DNA of 64,000 nucleotides from Aquanectria penicillioides. Taxonomy: Eukaryota > Ascomycota > Sordariomycetes > Hypocreales > Nectriaceae. Both the position numbers and the translations under genes were made by a program. Positions within the stretch are counted from its first letter, which is position 1; every line of letters starts with the position of its first letter. Positions 55,819 to 64,000 of this stretch are shown here, in pieces. The stretch is taken from contig PYIU01000009.1 in NCBI GenBank assembly GCA_003415625.1, positions 1,674,001 through 1,738,000 on the forward strand, read 5' to 3'. Under the pieces are notes generated by a model. The model was not told the DNA's origin and made no database searches. It saw nothing but the letters and a program-made list of their open reading frames with translations.

Positions 55819-57587
55819 ATGGCAACCATCTACATCGACGATAGCATTGGCAAGGACGAGCCAACCCAGACCGGCACTGAGGAATCGCCCTACAAAACTC
55901 TTCAATTCGCCTACGTCCAGCGACCCGCTGAAGCCCAATATCTTATCCGTCAACTCCCCACCGCCGATGGCGAAGAGCCCGCCGAGAAGTGGAAGGCCGC
56001 TGCAAAGTCGGCCTTGAAGAAGGCCGTCAACTACTACGAGGGCCAGAAGAAGAAGGCTGCCAAGGAGCAGGAGCTTGCCCTTCGACGGAAGAAGGAGGAG
56101 GAGGAACGAGCAAAGGTCTTGGAAGAGGCCAAGTCTATCGTCCTTGAGGAGGATACCAGCCTTCCTGCCCCTATCAAAATCCGATTGGGCGATGTCGGCG
56201 ACCACATCAAGCTTCGCAGCTCTCAAGATCCTGAGAGCAAAGGCACCCGGGTTCGCGTGTTTGGTCGCGTGCATCGTGAACGCAAGCAGAAAGATGTTTT
56301 CTTTATCACTCTGAGAGATGGCTACGGCTACATGCAGGTTGTCTTGTCTGGCAAGCTAGCCAAGACATACGATGCCATTACCCTCACTCGTGAAACATCC
56401 ATGGAGATTATCGGCGAGATGCGCGAGGTTCCTGCCGGTGCCCGAGCCCCCCTTGACCGTGAGCTCCACGCCGACTATTACAAGATTCCCAACCACTGGA
56501 AGGCGGCTGGCGGCGATGATGCCATCACCAACAGAGTTCAGGCCGAGGCAGAGCATGCCACTCTTCTGGACCTCCGTCACCTCACTCTTCGCGGCGATGT
56601 CGCTTCCTCAGTCATGCTTGTCCGCGACGCTGTCGAGTTCGCTTTCAACCAGGCCTACAGAGAGTTGAAGATCCGCAAAGTCAGCCCTCCTGCCTTTGTC
56701 CAGACGCAGGTCGAGGGTGGTGCTACGCTGTTCAAGCTCGATTACTACAAGGAGGACGCTTTCCTCACCCAATCGTCTCAGCTTTACCTGGAAACTTGCT
56801 TGCCATCCATGGGTGATGTGTACTGCATTGAGAAGTCTTTCCGTGCCGAGAAGTCTCTTACTCGACGTCATTTGTCCGAGTTCACCCACATCGAGGCCGA
56901 GCTTGACTTCATCAGCTTCGATGACCTCCTGAACCACATTGAGGAGCTCATGTGTCGCGTTCTGGAGCTTGTCATGGCTGACCCTTTCATTGCTGACAAG
57001 GTCATGAGCATGAACCCCGATTTCAAGATGCCTGAGCGTCCTTTCATGCGCATGAAGTACTCTGATGCTATTGAGTGGCTCATCAAGCACGAAATTCCCA
57101 ACGAAGAGGGCAAGCCTCATGCCTTCGGCGACGACATTGCTGAGGCTGCCGAGCGTCGAATGACTGATATCATTAACAAGCCTATCTTCCTCACCCACTT
57201 CCCCGCCCATATCAAGGCCTTCTACATGCTGAAGGACCCAGAAGACTCTCGTGTGACGGAGAGTGTGGATTGCTTGATGCCTGGTGTTGGCGAGATTGTC
57301 GGTGGTTCGATGAGATTGGATGATTACGACGAGCTTATGGCCGCCTTCGAGCGTGAGGGCATCGATCCTGCTCCCTACTTCTGGTATACTGACCAGAGAA
57401 AGTAAGTATTGTTTGAACCGTGGCATTGAAGAATCATGTTACGGCTAACACATCGTCTAGGTATGGTAGCTCCCCCCACGGTGGCTACGGTCTTGGATTT
57501 GAACGATTCCTCGCCTGGCTATGCAAGCAGCACACTGTTCGTGACTGCTGCTTGTTCCCTCGTTACTTTGGCCGATGCAAGCCTTAG
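55819..57587 (+). CDS. DED81: Cytosolic asparaginyl-tRNA synthetase
   Basis: Predicted 569-aa class IIb aminoacyl-tRNA synthetase that charges tRNA-Asn. Exons are 55819-57401 and 57461-57587; the 59-base intron (GTAAGT..TCTAG) splits the codon before motif 3. The eukaryote-type N-terminal extension (1-135) contains a Lys/Glu-rich helix at about 55-110. The OB-fold anticodon-binding domain lies near 143-225 ([20 protein letters not shown]). Motif 1 lies near 265-290. Motif 2 is [20 protein letters not shown] (341-360), and motif 3 is [15 protein letters not shown] with Arg543. There is no mitochondrial presequence. The ATG at 55819 begins the family-typical MATIYIDD; an upstream ATG in the same frame is separated by a TGA (see the upstream ORF entry). 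Confidence 0.95.
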
Positions 57588-60500
57588 ACGAGCCATGACG
57601 AAAATGAGAGATGATTTTTTGGGGAAGGCGGGGGCAATACAGACAGAAGACAATGTCAAGCCGCTTTTGTCACTGCTAAACTAGAACAAAGAAAAAAAAA
57701 AGCAGGTTTCTCGACTATGGAGGCCCATTCGTGCAGGCAGAGGGTAGATACAATAGAAATGCATCTGCATGCGTGTCAGCATGTGTCACAGCTAGCTCTG
57801 TAAGTCTTTATCACAAGTATCCAGCAGTCAGCATTATCACACAGCATTGCAGTGCAGAAAGGGCTCAGATAGTCAGCCGGCCTGCCGTCCACAGTTGAGA
57901 CCTTCTCAGGCATGAAATGACAGGTAGTACGAATATACTTCATATTAGCATGCGCCCGCTTATAGAGCCTCTCTTTACGTTCCCGCGCCAGGTAGACTAG
58001 GTGGTTGGGGCCTCGTATGCCTATTCTCAAATAAGCAAATCTCTGGAGAAGCAACATGTGGTTTCGGCTATGCGTTCCAGTGGGCAAACCCATTTTCCGG
58101 GCTTGAAAATTCTTTGGTGCATGCCACAAGATGAAAGGATCCGGAAGCAGAAAAAAACACACGCACACAGTGGCCAAATATAGAGGTTGCAGAATGGAAT
58201 CTCGGGAGATGAAGATCGTGGGTCTTGATTGTTTCGGGGTCCAACTGGTTTCCCTAATTGCTAGAGCCCGAAAGTGGATCGTACTTCAAAGACAGGTCTT
58301 CTAAAAGCGGAGGCGGAGCCAGGATTCAACTCCAAACCGCGACGCGGTCATCTCCGCAAGCCATGATGAACATGAGAGAGGCTGGGAGGCTACGGGATGA
58401 ATGCCCGCCAGTGGAACGCTGGCGGAGCCAACCCCCCCGTACAGGAAAGAAGAAATGCACTGATAACCACACGTATTCGTATGTTGTTATTGATCCTCTC
58501 ATGCATGGCCCAAAAGCATGGCCCAAAAGCAATAACTACTGGCGCAGCAGCAGATGCCGTTATTTTGCAAAAAGCAAAGTCAAGAGCCCGCAGGCTCAAG
58601 ATGTTTGCTCCTGATCTTAGACTGCACCAAGTTCGTTGCCTCCAGGCGTCATATCTACACGGACCACTAGTGGACGCCTTCGGGTCATCTGGGAGCCTTG
58701 TGCATCCTGTTTCATTTCTTTGCTTTTCTTTTCTTGTCCTTTTCTTTCCCACCCCTCCCTCTTATTTTCTTATGAGAGGGGCACATTGGGTGGCTTGCTG
58801 TGGCATGCGGAGTCGTCTTCGATGATTCAACCATGTCGCTACCGGTACTTGCAGGTTCATCTGCATGGCTTGAGAAACAGTAATCAATCCTTGCAGGAGA
58901 AACAAGCCCAAGGTATTGTGTGGATGGCCGACACAGCCAGGGTTGGGCTTTGAGATGACGGACTTGGTTAGACGGAATCACCATGCCGACGACGGAGGGA
59001 GATTGTGACCAACGGGCCGTGAGCGCAAAGCAGAGCCTAAAAGGGAATCTAGTGATGGAGGAGATTGTCAGAAGGATCAAAACAAATGCAGGGAACTCGG
59101 CGGTAGGGAGAGGCAGCCTCCTAAACAAGTCGGCATGGCTCTGCCTCGGCAGTCGAGCATCGTGTCGCATGAGGGATGGATGAGGGGGCGGAGGGAGGGA
59201 CGGGGAAGCCGTGATTGCGATCTGCCAAAGACGACAGGGTCGGTTACACAAGCAAGCTTAGTCCAAGGCTGAGCTGAGTTAAATCGAAGCAAAAATAAAA
59301 TAAATAAGATACGATGGATGGATGGATGGTGGGACGGACGGGTGGGCGGGTGGATGGATGGTTGGGCATGTGGTCTATTGTTGGAGCTCAACTGCCGACG
59401 CAGAACAGAGGTGAAGAAACGGGCTCCAACAAGAAGCCAGACGAGGAAGCACTCGTACCTAGATCCTTGCTAGGTGCTTGGTTAGCCCCGGCAGAGGGTG
59501 AATGGTGAGAATGCTGATCGTCGGTGCCAGGGACCAAACAAGGTGGGGGCCATGCGACGCCATTGGGTCGTGTATGTTCTGGAATGGGGAACTTTGGAGG
59601 CAAAACGTACCTGGCGATGCAAGGTAACTATGAATTGCTACGATGATTAATTGAGTAATTAACTGATTCCCTCATTCGGTTTCGTACCTGGACGGATCAG
59701 TGATGCGGATACGAATAGGGATGGTAATGGTGTTGACAATGGTAATGGAGATAGTTATTCGGGATACCCAACCGGTCCGGCGCCCCGGGGGGTGGGGGAG
59801 AGACGAGAGGCGGGAGAGTTGAGGCGGGAGACAAGAGACGGGAGACGGGAAGGGGGTGTAAGAGGATGGTGGCATGAGGCCGCAGCGAAGGCAAAGGAAA
59901 GCAAAGCGAAAAAAGTAAACCCCAAAAAAGGAAAGGAAGAGAGAGAGTGGAAAGAGAAGGTGAGTCAACCGGTTCATGGGCTGACTGAGTTCCATCCAAC
60001 GACAACCAGCAGCAAACCAACGAACAACACAACACCAGGATGAGGAATGAGGACAGACACAGATGGATGGATGGGTGGATGGGTGGACAGATGTACAGAA
60101 AATCCATCATCCATCTGGCCATGCTGTTGGTTCCTTGGTGTGTCGAACCCATCAGCGCCATGGCAGGGCATGGGCTCGGCTTGGTTCACCTGAAGCCAGG
60201 ACCCGACGGAATGGTTCATCACAGTGATTCGGACCTGCAACCACATCACCCTTCCATTCACATGACAGGACGGTGTTGGTCGGGGAAGCTATCCGGGGGC
60301 GATAGGGTGAAGGTCGGTGCTGGTTGGGGGCGTGGAGGGCAGGGAATGAAAAGGAAAAACACCTGCATGGGAAGATGCAAGCATGCAAGCATGCAAGCAC
60401 CACCACCACTACCGCCACCACCAACCAGTATCAATGCCACCAATGCCACCACCCAGCGCTCCATACCACATGTTATTGTTGCTGCGAGTGGGTAGTGTCC

Positions 60501-61147
60501 GCTCCGTTGGGTACTGCAGAGGTACAGTACGGGAGGGAGTGAGGATCTGAGGGGGGGGACGGGGAGGCGGGGGTTGGGGCGCTGGGACATCCTACCCCAA
60601 AGCCCGGCCCGGTTCAACGTCGATTGATGGTTGATGCTTGATGGCCGATGATTGATGGCTGGCGATTGACGAAAGCAGGACGATGATGGCTCAAGCGGTG
60701 ATGGAGATGCTGTTGTTTGCTTCCCCGTCTCCTCTCCTCCGTTTGTCCACGAGAGCAAGGTCTCCTCCCCCGGCTAGGCCAGGCCAGGCCAGGCCCGCGG
60801 TCGCTTTCTCCGTCCCCGGCCGCCGCCGCCGCCGTCACGTCTCCGCCCTGGTCAGGGATTCGTAGACCAAGGGCCCCAGGGATGTAATTTCAGGGATTCC
60901 ATCCATGAACGGTTGTCTTCCGATGGCCCAGGGAGAGCCAACGCTGATAGGTGTGTCAATACGTGCTTTCTTTTCCTTTTCTTTTTTTTTTTTTTTTTTT
61001 TCTTTCCTATACTCTCTTTTCCCTTGTGCTCCCGGCACGATTCTCGCCTGTGGTCTGTGAGACTTCCGTCACAGAGCAGGGGGGTGGGGATAAGGGGATG
61101 ATGGATGATGGGTGATGCCCGCGAAGTGAGGCGGAAGGAGAGAGCCC

Positions 61148-61195
61148 AGAGCACCAGAGCACCAGAGCACCAGAGCACCAGAGCACCAGAGCACC
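61148..61195. repeat. (AGAGCACC)6 octanucleotide repeat
   Basis: Six perfect eight-base units in tandem. Confidence 0.9.
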
Positions 61196-61249
61196 GGACC
61201 AGACGGCTTCCTCTTTTGCTCCTCGGCCATACCAATTGCACACTGCCAC

Positions 61250-61342
61250 CACTACCTCTACCTCCACCTCTACCTCCACCTCTACCTCAACCTCAACCAC
61301 AACCACAACCACAACCACAACCACAACCACAACCACAACCAC
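61250..61342. repeat. CTCTACCTCCAC and ACAACC tandem repeats
   Basis: Twelve-base CT/CA units (about 61250-61290) pass directly into a run of ACAACC hexamers (about 61295-61342). Confidence 0.85.
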
Positions 61343-62361
61343 ACAACAACAACAACCACCAGCAGACTCAGACTCAGACTCAGACTCAAGCTCAGACCAA
61401 GACTCAGGCTCAAGGGCCGAGAGAGTCAAAAAAGAAATTCCACTTCTGCACAATCCGGTCGTGATTCCATGCCCAGTCTTTTGGCCTGCGGCGTGCAAAC
61501 CGGCGTGCTGTGGAGCCCAATCGGCGCCGCAGCTTGACACATCCGCACATACATGGCACGATCCCAGTCTTGCAGCGTCCCCTCCGCATCAACCTGCTGC
61601 CCCCGATCTCGCCTCACATCCGACGACGGGGCCCCATGGCAAACGGCATGCGGCCATGGCCGAAAAGACCCAAGACCCACGGCCCACGGCCCACACGCGT
61701 CAAGCGAGAAGAACATTGACAGAAGAGACCTGCCTGTCTCAGCCCCCGAAACACAGCCAACAACCATCATGAAAGCCAGGTCCTTTTTTTTTTTTTCCTG
61801 AGTGCGCTGCGTGCACTCACGCATACTCACGCACACACGCACGCACGCACGGCTTCACTCTCTCACACACGCCCACACCCCAATTCGCCGGCCCGTTGTA
61901 TTGTGTCGTGTCGTGTCGTGTCGCCTCCTCCACCACCACCACCACCTCTTCCTCCTCCTCCTCCTCCTCCTCCCCATGTCTCCTATGGTTAGTGGCCCAT
62001 GCTCCAACAAGTATCCATTGTCTAATGTCCAATGCCCAATGGATGTCCCCATTTCCGTACTAAAGAGGCTCCGCGCATGGCGTTGATGTGCGGCACTGCA
62101 CGCTGCTGCACCTCCTCGGTGATTGCCTGCGATCCTTATTAGGTGGTTATGCTTGTCCATGTCCTTCCACCATCTCCTGTTGTTCCTCATACACCTCCTT
62201 CCCCCTTGAACCTTATAGAGCCCACATCACTCTCGCATGAGATTATCGAGATCGCCCCTCCCCCTTTTGATCACGTCCCATCGTCCTTCGTCCTTCGTCT
62301 CCTACTCTTCTTGACCATCTACTCTACGTTTTGTCCGCCAGTCATCACTATCTCGCTCATC

Positions 62362-63078
62362 ATGATTGTTCTTCCTCGCCTGCCGGCTAGCTCAGACGTC
62401 AGGCTTCCTCCAATATATACTGCATCTTTCAACACACCAGTTCGACTTGTCCCTATGGAAAGCGCTTTGACAAGTCCCCGCGCAGGCTCAGTGTCAAGCT
62501 CGAGCTCAAATCAAAGCCCACCCGCTACCTCGTCTCTAATAGAGCGGCTACCCAACGAGCTTCAACGGCTCGTCTTTTCAAATCTCGACTACCAGTCTCT
62601 CATCTTTCTTTCAACTATGAACCGACATTTTCATCGATCGATCAACCCTCAAGAAATGGCTGATCCTGTAGACAGGTTTCAATTCGTCATGAAGGCAGCC
62701 AAGGACTTCCCGCAACACCGGCCCAGCGAAAAGGGTCAAGACCATCAGCCAGGAAATTTTGAATGCTACGTCTGCTTCCGCGTCCGAAAACCAGAGCACT
62801 TTGACACCCTTCAATCCCAATCGGCTTATGTTGACTCCAATGACCGAGTCATCCTTGACCGAGAGCCAGGCCCTGGGGATCGACTGATTCCACTCCGACG
62901 ATTCTGTATCGAATGCGGGGTCAAGTTTGGGCTTCATGCGCCTTTTGACTGCTTGACAACCAAGACGGGTCAAGACCTCTGGGTTTGTCGTTGCAGAAAG
63001 GTCTGGCAGAAGCCCTCATGCTTAAAATGCCCAAACTGTGGAGGAGGCTGCCCACTTCGACCAAAACGGAAATGGTGA
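62362..63078 (+). CDS. F-box protein with Cys-rich C-terminal domain
   Basis: Predicted 238-aa protein if translation starts at ATG 62362; ATG 62455 is a possible later start, and the open frame continues upstream without conserved character. An F-box lies at about residues 56-95 (SLIERLPNELQRLVFSNLDY), after a Ser-rich linker. The C-terminal half has paired cysteines that may bind zinc: CYVC near 134, CIEC near 183, CRC near 215 and CLKCPNCGGGC near 222-232, ending in a basic tail. This layout matches a fungus-specific F-box group. A role in SCF ubiquitin ligase is inferred from the F-box; the target is unknown. A long pyrimidine-rich, repeat-rich leader precedes it. Confidence 0.8.
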   Translation: MIVLPRLPASSDVRLPPIYTASFNTPVRLVPMESALTSPRAGSVSSSSSNQSPPATSSLIERLPNELQRLVFSNLDYQSLIFLSTMNRHFHRSINPQEMADPVDRFQFVMKAAKDFPQHRPSEKGQDHQPGNFECYVCFRVRKPEHFDTLQSQSAYVDSNDRVILDREPGPGDRLIPLRRFCIECGVKFGLHAPFDCLTTKTGQDLWVCRCRKVWQKPSCLKCPNCGGGCPLRPKRKW

Positions 63079-63627
63079 TTTCGATGGCAGAATTCAAAAG
63101 AGAAAAAAAAATGGTGCCATTAAAAATTTCCGCCAGAGTTGACGCGGCCTATTCCCGTCCTTTCTTTTTTTTTTTTCCTTTTTTTTTTTTTTTTTGCAGG
63201 CAGCTTGATCCAGCATCATGGCCCAACGTCAGGCATGTTGGTTGAGAATGTGGACAGTGAAGCTCCTCTTCGGGAAGAACCCTGTCATGTCCGAGATCCA
63301 CACAGAAAGTCCAATGAACCCGTCAAAACGGCACGCTACGAGCGCGGCATTAACGTTTCCAGATCCGGTGCCAGATTACGCTGTTATACTAGAGCCTATA
63401 GCCCGGGAGCCATAACTATAGTCGGACGCGGGGCGACCGGAAGCCGTTTCGAACTACCCCAGCTTTCAGGGATCCTGGGGTGATGGAAAGTGCACACAAC
63501 AAAAAGGCGTTTTGAGCAATTGAAATTCGGTTTCTGTTTGTTTGTTTGGTTAGCCCCGGGGAGTTTCTTTTTTTTTTCTTATACTGGATTGCACAAGCAC
63601 CGCTCTGGCGAGGAAATGTCTTATTCC

Positions 63628-63658
<31 letters not shown>

Positions 63659-64000
63659 TCTCTCCCTCTCTCTACTTCTCATGTTATACCTAATTATTAG
63701 AGATGGAAGACTCGCAGTCCTGGATCTTGGTCAGCTAGGGTAATGAATCATGATAGCATACAGACACCAAACCAAAGAAAAAAATAAAGATATATGTCAG
63801 CACATGCAAACCACAAACACACACCCTCCATCTATCCTGACAGAGAATCTCGAACAGGCAAGCAGCTGAAAAGAATACTGCCACTTTTCACGCCCGCCAT
63901 CCGGTCCCGGAAAGCAACGGATATTGTTATCACCTGACCTCACGCGGTTCCTGGGTCACCATCGTGCTACATGGTGCGGGCAGGCAGCTTTTTATTTGGC
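63079..64000. other. 3' flank with poly-T tracts to window end
   Basis: 922 bases with long T runs (about 63164-63196 and 63628-63655) and no supported gene. Frames of up to 114 codons are by-products of the homopolymers. Confidence 0.6.

Larger units (their letters stand above)
57588..62361. other. 4.8-kb repeat-rich intergenic region
   Basis: No supported gene. From about 58.9 to 60.6 kb the + strand is mostly purine/G-rich, with GGATG-type repeats (about 59312-59365 and 60060-60090). From about 61.2 kb it becomes C/pyrimidine-rich and leads into the F-box gene at 62362, as expected for a long fungal leader. Long Pro/His/Thr-rich or poly-Val frames near 61.0-61.8 kb are made by the repeats. 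Confidence 0.6.

Noticed and set aside
61007..61772. Long Thr/Gln-rich and poly-Val frames on both strands
   Set aside because: They are direct translations of the AGAGCACC, CTCTACC and ACAACC tandem repeats.

Overview
This window is nuclear DNA of a filamentous ascomycete, most likely a sordariomycete and probably of the order Hypocreales. The reasons are short introns of about 50-105 bases with GTRNGT donors and CTAAC-like branch sites, GC-rich codon third positions, pyrimidine-rich leaders before start codons, and the gene families present. No bacterial, viral or organellar gene was seen. No intact transposon, tRNA, rRNA or CRISPR array could be supported. Gene order is mixed on both strands, with no sign of operons or of a secondary-metabolite cluster.

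Layout: 1-10428 is a gene-poor stretch of microsatellites and homopolymers. Its + strand is purine/G-rich to about 2.7 kb and pyrimidine/C-rich after that. Next come a membrane-anchored GT90 glycosyltransferase (10429-13566, -), the DHHC palmitoyltransferase Pfa4 (14385-15674, +), class I myosin (15999-19814, -), a small two-RPEL protein (21886-22341, +), a secreted SGNH/CE3-type esterase (23354-24274, -), a divergent pair of F-box genes (25535-26971, - and 27776-29203, +), a 91-aa unknown (30037-30372, -), an ER FKBP2-type prolyl isomerase (33376-34199, +), a Trk K+ transporter (36982-39295, +), DNA polymerase kappa (39537-41462, -), a proline-rich conserved protein (42178-43578, +), a single-pass PY-motif membrane protein (47126-48376, +), a Pst2/Ycp4-type flavodoxin-fold quinone reductase (51625-52418, +), a six-span membrane protein (52985-54068, -), an AT-rich relic (about 54985-55240), cytosolic asparaginyl-tRNA synthetase (55819-57587, +), a repeat-rich spacer (57588-62361) and a third F-box protein with a Cys-rich tail (62362-63078, +).

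Most genes are housekeeping: translation, K+ uptake, translesion synthesis, protein folding, palmitoylation and actin-based endocytosis. Myosin I and the RPEL protein are adjacent, and both families bind actin.

The strongest lead is in the quinone reductase. Its UGA stop is followed by CUG and then by 53 in-frame, coding-like codons that end in a CaaX prenylation box (CTVQ). This suggests stop-codon readthrough giving a lipid-anchored second form. Other leads are an Asn-rich, in-frame upstream ORF before asparaginyl-tRNA synthetase, a myosin start codon that is an exon by itself, and three places where one missing base in or beside a C/G run breaks an otherwise intact conserved protein end (two in myosin, one in the PY-motif protein). 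The last group looks like homopolymer sequencing error.
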